Source: CAVSCD01 sp963726335
GTDB lineage: Bacteria; Acidobacteriota; Aminicenantia; Aminicenantales; UBA8522
Direction of reading: 5' to 3'
DNA: 64,000 bases
Assembly: GCA_963726335.1 (NCBI GenBank)
Contig: CAVSCD010000004.1
Span: forward strand, 248,001-312,000
A program made the translations under genes and the position numbers. The number at the start of each line of letters is the position of its first letter. The stretch's first letter is position 1. Below, piece after piece: positions 36,501 to 43,900 of this stretch. Under the pieces are notes generated by a model. It ran no database searches and was not told where the DNA came from. It saw only the letters and a program-made list of their open reading frames with translations.

Positions 36501-36683
36501 GTCGTAGGCGGTGTCCTGGGCCGGCGGGTAAGACGACCAGGGGCCGACCGATCCCGATTCGAAATCGAAATGATACGTATACGGGGCGACCGGGCTTCCC
36601 TTATCCTGGTCAAATGTCCAGGCGGAAAGGGCGGCCAAGAAGACGACCGCGACGGAGAGAGGCATCGTTTTCTTAGAGTTCAT
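33570..36683 (-). CDS. Exported heparinase II/III-like protein 3
   Basis: 1,037 aa; the ATG at 36683 overlaps the stop of gene 4 by 11 bp, so translation is likely coupled. Signal peptide (MNSKKTMPLSVAVVFLAALSAWTF), beta-sandwich (DFESGSVGPWSSYPPAQDTAYDP), toroid (HPYLFLTGTEKARALEF) and lyase domain. Motifs: NTSNWISHVAGGG, GYGYHNFTM and N682-H-Q-H685 (YNHQHFDQGAFYLSDRG). The near-identical N-terminal sandwich shared with protein 2 indicates a recent duplication. All proposed catalytic positions are conserved, so it should be active. Substrate unknown. Confidence 0.85.
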   Translation of the reverse strand: MNSKKTMPLSVAVVFLAALSAWTFDQDKGSPVAPYTYHFDFESGSVGPWSSYPPAQDTAYDPTIWVKKLPENPGLALVREIRPNTPIDYLFGVRKKLDLLVDRDSRIAFRFFVRNFGRTEAIIVKLALGNGVSREIRVPAGRNGAWQDAEISPLDSAAAAGRVSLEAVAFMASCVKADPEADLWFAVDDVRVSGWRSVAAGITAPGAHWLEEWSAYIAVQHFNEGQSLEMRGAFSAEPARGSVSLAGVLPEREPFAVALRTDGRNFRARVPGDRVRPGLWRAEFSPGTAGGEGRPTTLYFLVRSKASPAAHPYLFLTGTEKARALEFIREGRGREIWNRLQETARDFRKRLNPADFEFNLDAYDEVFWLPTYHGYANTIRGLSGFARANGFVYALAGDKEAGQAAKQALLKMITWPTFVHRHILNQGQFTYWPVGLVVLDLAVAYDLIADLLTPAEREAVAAALLEKGITGIFKEYVRDNRVSSNTSNWISHVAGGGILGAVAVKDELDEAEIEPYLTGMILKTAELARCTFDRDGNYGEGYGYHNFTMQTMSEIMPVLKSHFGIEFPEKVLRSHLYLPYQLNPGTQRVSDFGDTGAKLIPMSNFAYILQEAKDPLLKWLYSQAPGSGEADLVFGDDTVRPEPPGSRLPPVRLFRDVGTAVFRSGFEAGDFCFIFRSGPFYNHQHFDQGAFYLSDRGEDFLVEGGRTDYYNDPWYQGFFIQPGGHNCILVDGNVESQRPGDLLYDVPAWQDHARITDFLDFEDGAFLSAELAPIYKGKFESLRRAVLYLKPRTVVLIDSGSGAREASRVDLRFHAPLKDDIRTEGQTARIRRGGGELTLKTLYPGEAGSAVRKRPLSLDEFKSENALTMKARGFLEVSTALKDGAFQVVHLMSTDGRLAGGASLADRGAYLDLGLDGRRYFVRRVKGGPFEAAGWLVDADLFSEANGSLRALRASEIRKGASLVFRADTPVSLAVDAADKPASVRIWSAAGSTVEVACPSKPARVERGGRRVEGWTWSKGLLTLKVPKEFSNTGLFY

Positions 36684-39600
36684 GTGTGACCTCGATCCGG
36701 GATTCGCCGGCGGGCAGGTCAAGGCTCAGGACGCCGGTCTCAGGCTGGAAAGTGAAATGTCCAGCAGGCCGCCCGTTGAGCCGCACGCGACCCGGCCGGC
36801 CTCCGATTTTGACCTTGAGGAGCGCATCGGCTTCGAGCCGGAACGTCCCGGCGAAGCCATCCGCGGAGAAACTGAATTGACCGGCGAACGTCTCCGACGA
36901 CTCGACGATCCTGACGCCGGTTCTGGCGACGAACCCGGCGGCCGCGGTAAAAATCCCTCCCCGCGGGTCGAGGGCGAGGAGGATCCCGTCACCGCCCCAA
37001 TCGCCCAAGGACACGGACTGGCCGCGGGTCACGGCGACGCGCCAATCGCCGCCGGCGGCGGGGAACTTGACCTCCGCGGTATCGTCTCCCGCTCCGGTCT
37101 CGACGACCGGCGGAGACTCGCCTTTGCCGGCCGATGTCAGAAGGTTCGCCAGGACCAGCCGGCGGCCCTTCGCGGGCGCGGAGACCCGGAGATAGCCTCT
37201 CTCGATGAGCGGCTTCGCCGCGTACTGATGCAGGAAATGCGGCTCGCAGACGATCTCGAGCGATGGGCTTTCCGGAAGCAGGGGATAGAGATGGAGGGTC
37301 CCGCCGGCCTTTTCGAAGATCACGCTCCCTGACCGGAGGCGGATGTCCTTTTTCCAGCGGGTATGGAAGAGCAGGTTGATCTCGACGTCCTTGTCGCCGG
37401 GCAGGACTTCGTCCACGAGCACGATGTGGCGCGGCTTGACAAACAGAACATGGCGGCGCAGCCGGTCGATCCTGTTTCGATAGAGCCTGCCGATGTCGCC
37501 CGTTACGAAGGCGAGCCCGTCGGCCTCCAGGCTGTGCTCGAACCGCGCCTGGTCGCCGAGTCCCGCAGCGAACCCCTTCGGATCGCCCGTCTTCTGACTC
37601 TGGGGGTTCCGGTCGAGGAGGATCGTGTTGTGGCTGATCGGCTGGATGGCGTGGCTGCGGTACGCGGGGTCGTCATAATAATGATGCTCGCCGTCGTACA
37701 TCTCTTCGAGAAAGACCTCGCCCCGGTCGGCGAGATAGAACGATCCCTGGTCCAGGTGCTGGTGGTTGAAGAACGGGCCGCTCCTGAAGACGAAGGTGAA
37801 ATCGTCCTCCCGCCAGCCCGATTTGAAAACAGCCGTCCCGACCTCGGGAAAGAAACGGACCGTGCCCAGGGACGACGGCTCGCGGGCCGGGATGTCCGCC
37901 GTCTCATGCTGCACTTCAAGCAGTGTATCGAGCTCTTTCAGGCTTCGGTAGAGCCAGGCGAGGTCCGGATCGCGCGTCTTCTCGAGGAGCCACGCCCAAG
38001 CGTTCATCGGGCCGTTTTCCGTGCCGATCCACCAGGCCCGGGCTTCCTGCTTGAGGTAGCTTTCGGTGTCGCCGAACCCCAACGAGATATTCCGGGGGAC
38101 GATGGACGTCCAGATGGTCTCCATGTGCGAACCCGTCATGGGCCCGGAGAGGTCGATGTTGAAAAGCCGCTCGAGAGCGGGCAGGGTGCGGGAGAACGAC
38201 TGCATGGCGAAGTTATAATACCGGAAGCCCTCGCCGTAGGACCCGTCGCTGCCGAAGACCGTCGATATGTACGCGTGCATTTTGAGGAGGAAACCCGAGA
38301 ACCAGGGCTCGAGGTCCCCGAGCCCGGGGTCGTCGTGGGCCATGGCGAGAAGTGACACCAGCGCTCCCCCGGCAATGTGGCTGATCCAGTTCGAGGAATT
38401 GGCGGTGATCTGGTCGTGTTCGACGTAGGTCCTGAAGGCTGGCCGGACGAAGTTGCGGAGAAGGCCGTCCCGCACCGCGCGGCGCTCCTCGTCGCTCAGC
38501 AGATCGAAGACCGTGTCATAGGCTGTGGCGAAGGCGTCGGCGAATTCCCCGACGGGATAATAGGTGTGGAAACCGCGGGCTTCCATCCAGGGGTGATTCC
38601 AGGCGGGAAACGCCGCGAGCTTCAAGAGCACCGCCTTGATGAACGGCCCGGCGGCCTCATCCCTCCCGGAGATATGGGCGACGGAGTTCGCGGACAGCGC
38701 TTCCCGGAAAAGCATGATCCGGTCCGTGTACCAGGCGGGGAGGCTGACGGCCCAGTCTTTTTCCGGGAACTGGTCGATGTCGTAGATGATCTTTTCGATA
38801 GGGACCTGTTCACGAAACTTCCCGGCCCGGGACAGGTAACGCTCGAGGACGGCGGCGAAGCGGGGGCTCAGGAGCCGCTCCCGGAAACCCGCCAGCTCCC
38901 GCCCGCCGGCCAGGATCCGGGGATGTGTCCACTCCGCTTCCGGAGGTTCGAGAAAAACGATGAACGGAGTGCGGCTCAGGACGCGCCCCGCCGCGGCGGC
39001 CGTGACGACTCCCCGGTAAAGCCCGGGCGGCAGGGCCGCCCCGTCGAGGATGATGTCCCCGGTCTTCCAGGCGCCCCCGGAGCCGGCTCTGAGCGGCGTT
39101 TTAAAGACAACTTTGGTTTTATCGGTCAGCCGCATGACGTCCAGTTCGACCGTGTCCGCGGCAAAAGCCAGCGTCCCCTCGATCCGGAAGGCCTCGCCCC
39201 CGCGGAAATGCCGGAGCGGGATCCTCTCCTGCCACTCGTCGAGCACCGCCGTTCGCGGTTCTGTGAATTCAAACGGGATCGCCCGCAGCCCGCGGACCTC
39301 GACATCGGCGAGCCCGAGGAAGACCGGCAGGTCCGGGTCCGCCGCCGGGACCTCCGCCGTGACGGCCAGGGCGGTCAGGGCGAGGAGATCATCGCCGGGG
39401 TCCAGCTGGCCCTGTCCGACCAGCCCTTTCCAGGTCAATTCGAGATCCGTCCAAACATTGAGAGGCGGGTCGTTCCTCCGGAAGGTCAGGCGCCGGCCGT
39501 CGGCGAGCGGAAGATGGACCCGGAGCTCGCCAACCCAATTAGGGGTTTTCAGGAAATACCTGAACTTCACGGAGAAGGAGGGGTCAAGAAACATCTCGAG

Positions 39601-39924
39601 AAGCTTTACTGTCCCGAACGACTGGTCTTCGTTCCAGGGGGGCTCGCACTTGACGACCAGACAGCGGGCCGGGTCCCGGGGCCGGATCTTCCCAGGATAG
39701 ATATATGGATCATAAGCGGTATCCTGGTTGGGCGGATACGAAGCCCAGCCCCTGAGCTCGCCGGACGCGAAGTCCTCCCTGTACGTGTGGGATGCCAAGG
39801 CGGACCGGTTCGCTTCTCTCTCGGTCTTGGTGAGACAAGCGGCCAGCAGGAGCAGGGCCGCGGCCGAGAATAGACCGAGGGTCAGGCTGGTCATGGTTTT
39901 ATCAAGTCTCCACGAGTCGGGCAT
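36673..39924 (-). CDS. Heparinase II/III-like lipoprotein 4 (first gene of the run)
   Basis: 1,083 aa from the ATG at 39924; an ATG ten codons later is an alternative. Unlike the other three it has a lipobox (SAAALLLLAAC), so it is probably lipid-anchored. Domain order is the same: sandwich (EDFASGELRGWASYPPNQDTAYDP), Ig-like part, toroid (HPRILAGGRELAGFRERL) and lyase domain with NSSNWISHIAGGA, GYGEGFRYYNF-like segment and N720-H-Q-H723 (FNHQHLDQGSFYLADRG). Closest to protein 1. A lipid-anchored first enzyme and three soluble ones suggest stepwise degradation at the cell surface. A promoter lies about 50-80 bp upstream. Confidence 0.85.
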   Translation of the reverse strand: MPDSWRLDKTMTSLTLGLFSAAALLLLAACLTKTEREANRSALASHTYREDFASGELRGWASYPPNQDTAYDPYIYPGKIRPRDPARCLVVKCEPPWNEDQSFGTVKLLEMFLDPSFSVKFRYFLKTPNWVGELRVHLPLADGRRLTFRRNDPPLNVWTDLELTWKGLVGQGQLDPGDDLLALTALAVTAEVPAADPDLPVFLGLADVEVRGLRAIPFEFTEPRTAVLDEWQERIPLRHFRGGEAFRIEGTLAFAADTVELDVMRLTDKTKVVFKTPLRAGSGGAWKTGDIILDGAALPPGLYRGVVTAAAAGRVLSRTPFIVFLEPPEAEWTHPRILAGGRELAGFRERLLSPRFAAVLERYLSRAGKFREQVPIEKIIYDIDQFPEKDWAVSLPAWYTDRIMLFREALSANSVAHISGRDEAAGPFIKAVLLKLAAFPAWNHPWMEARGFHTYYPVGEFADAFATAYDTVFDLLSDEERRAVRDGLLRNFVRPAFRTYVEHDQITANSSNWISHIAGGALVSLLAMAHDDPGLGDLEPWFSGFLLKMHAYISTVFGSDGSYGEGFRYYNFAMQSFSRTLPALERLFNIDLSGPMTGSHMETIWTSIVPRNISLGFGDTESYLKQEARAWWIGTENGPMNAWAWLLEKTRDPDLAWLYRSLKELDTLLEVQHETADIPAREPSSLGTVRFFPEVGTAVFKSGWREDDFTFVFRSGPFFNHQHLDQGSFYLADRGEVFLEEMYDGEHHYYDDPAYRSHAIQPISHNTILLDRNPQSQKTGDPKGFAAGLGDQARFEHSLEADGLAFVTGDIGRLYRNRIDRLRRHVLFVKPRHIVLVDEVLPGDKDVEINLLFHTRWKKDIRLRSGSVIFEKAGGTLHLYPLLPESPSLEIVCEPHFLHQYAAKPLIERGYLRVSAPAKGRRLVLANLLTSAGKGESPPVVETGAGDDTAEVKFPAAGGDWRVAVTRGQSVSLGDWGGDGILLALDPRGGIFTAAAGFVARTGVRIVESSETFAGQFSFSADGFAGTFRLEADALLKVKIGGRPGRVRLNGRPAGHFTFQPETGVLSLDLPAGESRIEVTHEL

Positions 39925-39974
39925 GCTATTTGATCTTTCGCAACGGGCGCAGACATATCATTCCAAGGACGCCC

Positions 39975-40004
39975 ATTATAAGAACAACGGCGGTCGACTT
40001 TCAA
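39975..40004 (-). promoter_or_regulatory. Promoter of the heparinase-like gene run
   Basis: On the minus strand TTGAAA (39999-40004), 18 bp, perfect TATAAT (39975-39980). It lies in the 121-bp gap before heparinase-like gene 4 and is the only good promoter seen for the four lyase-like genes and the VCBS gene. Confidence 0.6.
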
Positions 40005-40045
40005 CCCGAAAACAACGTTTTAGTGTCCTGCCGCGAAGCCGCCGG

Positions 40046-41182
40046 TCAGGACTTCCGGGCGCGCTTTGAACCCGCCGCCAGGTCGGCGCAGGCGATCCCC
40101 CGCGGGTTGAAGCACTTGTTGCAGGAGATGCACTCGGATCTGCCGATCTTCCCTTCGCGGAACCCGCGGACGAGCCCGGGTTCCCGGATGAACGGCCGGC
40201 TCAGCGAGACGAAGTCCGCACGGCCCTCGAGCACGACCTTCTCCATCTCCCGGAGGGTCCTCAGTCCGCCCAGGCCGAAAACCGGAATGCCGACCGCTCC
40301 CTTGAACTTGGCCGCGGCGGCGACGAAGTACCCTTCCTCGTCCGCGGGCCGGACGCCGGGCCACATCGATCCTTGGCCCGCCTCCGACGTTCCGCCGCTG
40401 ACCTCGACGGCGTCGAGGCCGTCGGATGCGAACCGGCGCGCCGCTTCGACGGCCGATTCGAGGTCGAGTCCGCCGGGCATCAGGTCCGAGGAGTTGAGCT
40501 TGATGGCCACCGGAAACCCGTCGCCGGCGGCCGCCTTGATGCCCCGGATGATCTCGGAAACGATCCGCGTCCGGTTCTCGAGCGAGCCTCCCCACGCGTC
40601 GGCCCGCCTGTTCGTGTGGGGCGAGAGGAAACCGCTCAGAAGGTAGCCGTGAGCGGCATGGATCTGGACGCCGTCGAAACCCGCCTCGCGCGCCCGGACG
40701 GCGCCCTGGATGAAATCGTCGATCGTCCCCCGGATCTCCTCCTCCGACATTTCCCTGGGGAGCACACAATAGACAGGTTCGTAGACCGCCGAGGGGGCAA
40801 CGGGTATCCCGCCGCTGTATTTTTCCTTCGTCTGCCTGCCGGCGTGGGCCAGCTGGACGAAGACGCGGGACGGGAAGCGGTGGACCGCGGCGGCCAGCCG
40901 GGCCAACCCGGGCACCAGCCCGTCGTCGTCGATGCCGATCTGTCTGGGGCCGGCCTTGCCCCGGGGGTTGACGAACGCATGGCCGGAGATGATCAGGCCG
41001 ACCTCGCCCTCGGCCAGCGCCGAGAAGAGATCCAACTGCCGGTCCGTGATCGAGCCGTCCTCCCCGGCCATGTAGTCGTGGGTCGCGGACCGGACGAACC
41101 GGTTGGGGATGACGAGACGTCCGACGGAACCCGGCGTGAAGAGTATCGAAGGTTCGGGCGAGAGTCTATCTCTTATAGGCAT
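40046..41182 (-). CDS. NADH:flavin oxidoreductase, Old Yellow Enzyme family
   Basis: 378 aa from the ATG at 41182, which overlaps the 3' end of the methyltransferase gene by 17 bp. OYE/2,4-dienoyl-CoA-reductase N-terminal barrel: TPGSVGRLVIPNRFVRSATHDYMA, FVQLAHAGRQTKEK, the GFDGVQIHAAHGYLLSGFLSPHTNRRxDxWGG signature, and FMN phosphate site near VFGLGGLRT / VSLSRPFIREP. The four-Cys iron-sulfur segment starts (CISCNKCFN) but the protein stops soon after it, with no C-terminal FAD/NAD domain, so it is a barrel-only form. Substrate unknown. Confidence 0.87.
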   Translation of the reverse strand: MPIRDRLSPEPSILFTPGSVGRLVIPNRFVRSATHDYMAGEDGSITDRQLDLFSALAEGEVGLIISGHAFVNPRGKAGPRQIGIDDDGLVPGLARLAAAVHRFPSRVFVQLAHAGRQTKEKYSGGIPVAPSAVYEPVYCVLPREMSEEEIRGTIDDFIQGAVRAREAGFDGVQIHAAHGYLLSGFLSPHTNRRADAWGGSLENRTRIVSEIIRGIKAAAGDGFPVAIKLNSSDLMPGGLDLESAVEAARRFASDGLDAVEVSGGTSEAGQGSMWPGVRPADEEGYFVAAAAKFKGAVGIPVFGLGGLRTLREMEKVVLEGRADFVSLSRPFIREPGLVRGFREGKIGRSECISCNKCFNPRGIACADLAAGSKRARKS

Positions 41183-42014
41183 AGATGGTGTGTTCCTGTC
41201 CCTTTTCGTCCTCCAGAGAGGCATAGCCCGTTTCCCGGCTCTGCCAGCCGGGGATCGAGTAGTTGTGGGAAATGACTCGCGTTCCCGGTTTGAGCTGGGA
41301 TTCGAGGAGCGGCCGGAGCAGGCTGTTGGACTCGGGCAGAAGATACAAGGTGACGACCGAGGCGGCGCTGAAATCGGCCTTCATAACGTCTTGGACCCGG
41401 AACTCCACCAGGTCCGCGACGCCGGCTTCGCGGGCCCCGGCGTTCGACTCAGCGATCCTCTGTGGATCGAGGTCGATCCCCACGCCTTTTGCGCCGAACT
41501 TCCTGGCGGCCGCGATGATGATCCGGCCGTCGCCGCAGCCGAGGTCGTAAAGGATATCGGTCTGACCCACCTTGGCCAGCTCGAGCATCTTGTCGATGAC
41601 CACGGCCGGGGTGGGGACGTAGGGTGCCAGGTCGGCTACGCCGAACAGCCCGTGCGATCCGCTGTAGAGCTCGAGCCGGTCATTTTCATCGTATCGGAAC
41701 GTGTAGGCCATGCCGCAATCGAGCCTGTAGCTCACCTGCTGACCGCGCCGCTCGAATTCGACATCGAGACCCGCGGTGCAGGGTACGCGGTCGAGGCCTT
41801 CAGGCCTGATCACCCGGGCGGCCGGCGGCTGGGTGTCGTAGAGACGGCCCAATGTGTACCGGATATCTTCTTCGGTAAGATTGCGGATGGTGAGCTCGTT
41901 CTTCGGAGCCTCTTGCAAGGCCGCCTGGCCGGCCAAAGCCGCGGGCGCCAGGCCCGCGCAGAGGGCGACAAGAACGGCGGAAGGCAGGACAGCCCATCTC
42001 TTGAGGCGGCTCAC
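41166..42014 (-). CDS. SAM-dependent methyltransferase with an N-terminal signal peptide (FAM173-like)
   Basis: 282 aa. The GTG start overlaps the upstream stop as GTGA. Residues 1-29 (MSRLKRWAVLPSAVLVALCAGLAPAALAG) look like a cleavable signal peptide. A linker of about 90 residues precedes a Rossmann methyltransferase domain: YVPTPAVVIDKML, motif I DILYDLGCGDGRIIIAAA, motif II GVGIDLDPQRI and later VVTLYLLPESN. This is the layout of FAM173/ATPSC-KMT protein-lysine methyltransferases. The odd point is export, since SAM is cytoplasmic; the segment might instead be a membrane anchor. In an operon with the beta-barrel protein upstream. Confidence 0.75.
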   Translation of the reverse strand: MSRLKRWAVLPSAVLVALCAGLAPAALAGQAALQEAPKNELTIRNLTEEDIRYTLGRLYDTQPPAARVIRPEGLDRVPCTAGLDVEFERRGQQVSYRLDCGMAYTFRYDENDRLELYSGSHGLFGVADLAPYVPTPAVVIDKMLELAKVGQTDILYDLGCGDGRIIIAAARKFGAKGVGIDLDPQRIAESNAGAREAGVADLVEFRVQDVMKADFSAASVVTLYLLPESNSLLRPLLESQLKPGTRVISHNYSIPGWQSRETGYASLEDEKGQEHTIYAYKR

Positions 42015-43600
42015 AAGCGCACTCCCAGGCCGGCTTCGAAAGCGAAAAAAACGCGGCTCCCGAGGACGTCCCAGTCGGTAAGGCTGTAAGAGGCTCCGAC
42101 ACCTCCGCTCAGGGCAAAGCGCCCCAAGCGGATCTCGAGGCCGGCGAGCAGGCTCGGGCCCCAGAGGGCTTTTTGTTCGCTCTCATAAACAAAAGTGTAA
42201 TCGTAGATCCCAGTGATGACTTGAGCCGCCTCGACGATGAAGCCTCCGTACTGCGCGTCGATGTAAGGCACGACTTTTTCCGAAGAGGGCATGGGGAAGA
42301 TCCTCAGGCCGGCGCTCCAGAGAGATTCGTTCTTGACCCAGTCGGTCTCGGAATAAACAACGGTCGTGGGATAGATGCCATACCCGGCGTGAAGGGCCAG
42401 GCCCCGGCTCAGGTTGACTTGAAGCGAACCGCCGGCTCCCCCGAACGACGGACCGAAGCCCAGGCTGAGGCCGAAGCGCGAAGGATGCCGTCCCGCGTCC
42501 GGCCGTCGGACGGACTGCGGCGGTCGAGCCTGCGGTGCGGCCGGAGCGGGGGAGTCCGCGGGGCGTGGCTCCGGCGATTTCGGCTTGGCGGGCTCCGTTG
42601 CGCGCGGCGCCTCTTTCTCGGCCGCCGGCGAAGCCTGAACTTTCCTCGCCGGTTCGGTCTTCATGCCAGCCTTCGCCGTACCGGCTTTGGGCGCTGCGGG
42701 CGGCGCGGGCTTGGGCGCGATCGCCGGAGCCTGCTGAGGTTGCGGGGGAGGAGGCTGAATGATGGCCCAAGGCAGGTCTTGAAGCACGGCCGCGCGGCGG
42801 GGAAAGCTCACGCGCTTGGCGCGCGGCGCCGGGGTCAGCCCCGTGACCATACTGACTTCCAGGACCTTGGGCTTTTCCTTGGGGAGTTCGGGCTTGGCCG
42901 CCGGTATGATCTCAGCATCACGGGCCGCAGGAGGCAGTTCGACGCCGGCGGCTTTCGGGGCGGCGGCCGGAGCGGGCGTCGCGATGATGGCCGGGGGCTT
43001 CACCGGCTCCGGGGCGGGGGGCTCGAGGATGGCCCAGGGGATATCCACCGGCGTCGCCGCGCGCCGGGGCAGCGATATCCGTTGGGCGCGCGGCAATCGA
43101 GCCGTCAAAGCGACCACGGTGACCTCAACGACTTTGGGCGTTTCATCCGGGATGTGCGTTTTAGGGAGTGCCACGATCTCGGGTTTCTTCTGCGCCGTGC
43201 CACCCGCGGCAGAAGCCGGCTTCTGAGGAACGGCTGAAGAAGGAGTCAATACCGTGACCGGCGGCTTTTCCGGCTGCGGCGCGGGCAAGGCGGGCTTTTC
43301 GCCGGCGGGCGCTCCGTCCTCGACGGGTTCCACGGCGGACTCCAGGATGAATCCGGAAACACGGCTCCCGTACTGCGGGGAAACATAACTCACGTAATAC
43401 CAGATCTCCTTGACTTTTTGCTGTTGGAACAGGCTGAGCAGCGCGCCCTGCCGGACGATATCGACCCTGGTGCTTCTCCGGTCGGGCTCGGCATAGATGC
43501 CTGCCCGCTGCGCCGTGACCCGGACCTGGCGGACGGCCGGAAATAGAAACGCCGCCCCGAACAGGGTCGCGGTCAGCAAGACGGTGCCGGTTCTTTTCAT
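42011..43600 (-). CDS. SH3-like, proline-rich, outer-membrane beta-barrel-like protein
   Basis: 529 aa. Signal peptide (MKRTGTVLLTATLFGAAFLFPA), bacterial SH3-like domain (about 26-90: VRVTAQRAGIYAEPDRRSTRV...WYYVSYVSPQYGSRVSGFI), then about 270 Pro/Ala/Lys-rich residues holding two copies of a 45-residue unit, and a C-terminal 150 residues of alternating strands (GLSLGFGPSFGGAGGSLQVN to the end FFAFEAGLGVRL). The C-terminal part looks like a small outer-membrane barrel; the Pro-rich part could span the periplasm. Product unknown. It is followed at GTGA by the methyltransferase gene. Confidence 0.7.
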   Translation of the reverse strand: MKRTGTVLLTATLFGAAFLFPAVRQVRVTAQRAGIYAEPDRRSTRVDIVRQGALLSLFQQQKVKEIWYYVSYVSPQYGSRVSGFILESAVEPVEDGAPAGEKPALPAPQPEKPPVTVLTPSSAVPQKPASAAGGTAQKKPEIVALPKTHIPDETPKVVEVTVVALTARLPRAQRISLPRRAATPVDIPWAILEPPAPEPVKPPAIIATPAPAAAPKAAGVELPPAARDAEIIPAAKPELPKEKPKVLEVSMVTGLTPAPRAKRVSFPRRAAVLQDLPWAIIQPPPPQPQQAPAIAPKPAPPAAPKAGTAKAGMKTEPARKVQASPAAEKEAPRATEPAKPKSPEPRPADSPAPAAPQARPPQSVRRPDAGRHPSRFGLSLGFGPSFGGAGGSLQVNLSRGLALHAGYGIYPTTVVYSETDWVKNESLWSAGLRIFPMPSSEKVVPYIDAQYGGFIVEAAQVITGIYDYTFVYESEQKALWGPSLLAGLEIRLGRFALSGGVGASYSLTDWDVLGSRVFFAFEAGLGVRL

Positions 43601-43624
43601 ATGCTCCAGAAAAACGCCGCCTCC

Positions 43625-43653
43625 AATCTAGTGCAGAACCCGGCGAGGGTCAA
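43625..43653 (-). promoter_or_regulatory. Promoter of the SH3/beta-barrel operon
   Basis: Minus strand TTGACC (43648-43653), 17 bp, TAGATT (43625-43630). The transcript would start about 18 bp before the ATG at 43600. Confidence 0.5.
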
Positions 43654-43698
43654 GCGCCGATGAAAGGGCCCTAACGGAATAGCCAGCGACTCCGTCTC

Positions 43699-43753
43699 GT
43701 GGTGCGTCTCGCAAATCACTTGGCTTTATAAAAGAGCAACGAAGACGCACCAC
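43699..43753. repeat. Inverted repeat element A (11-bp arms)
   Basis: GTGGTGCGTCT (43699-43709) and AGACGCACCAC (43743-43753) are perfect complements with a 33-nt spacer. Read on the plus strand the left arm runs into CGTCTCGCAA, the same core as element B read on the minus strand, so the two are divergent copies in opposite orientation. Confidence 0.65.
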
Positions 43754-43847
43754 CGCGGGGGAGTTTGAGGGGGACGGCGCCGGCCCCCCTCAGGGGGTCA
43801 GTGGAGTGAAACGAAACGCCGAGGGGGGAGCTTGACTCCCCCCTGGA
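43754..43847. other. G/C-tract stretch between the inverted repeats, with a terminator-like hairpin
   Basis: Contains runs of G or C, a CCCCCC/GGGGG fold (43784-43797) and a perfect 9-bp stem AGGGGGGAG (43822-43830) with CTCCCCCCT (43836-43844) and a 5-nt loop. No T-run follows the stem. No open frame of any credibility. Confidence 0.5.
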
Positions 43848-43900
43848 AGTGTCCCGTCTATATACGGGGCTTTGGAAAGGAACTTGCGAGACGGGACACT
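43848..43900. repeat. Inverted repeat element B (12-bp arms) ending in the DUF362 stop codon
   Basis: AGTGTCCCGTCT (43848-43859) and AGACGGGACACT (43889-43900) are perfect complements with a 29-nt spacer. The right arm overlaps the stop codon of the DUF362 gene. Shares CGTCTCGCAA and the ending AGACG with element A, on the opposite strand. Confidence 0.65.

Noticed and set aside
43601..43898. Integron attC site or CRISPR remnant
   Set aside because: The inverted repeats lack attC core triplets and integron genes, and there are only two divergent copies with unlike spacers.
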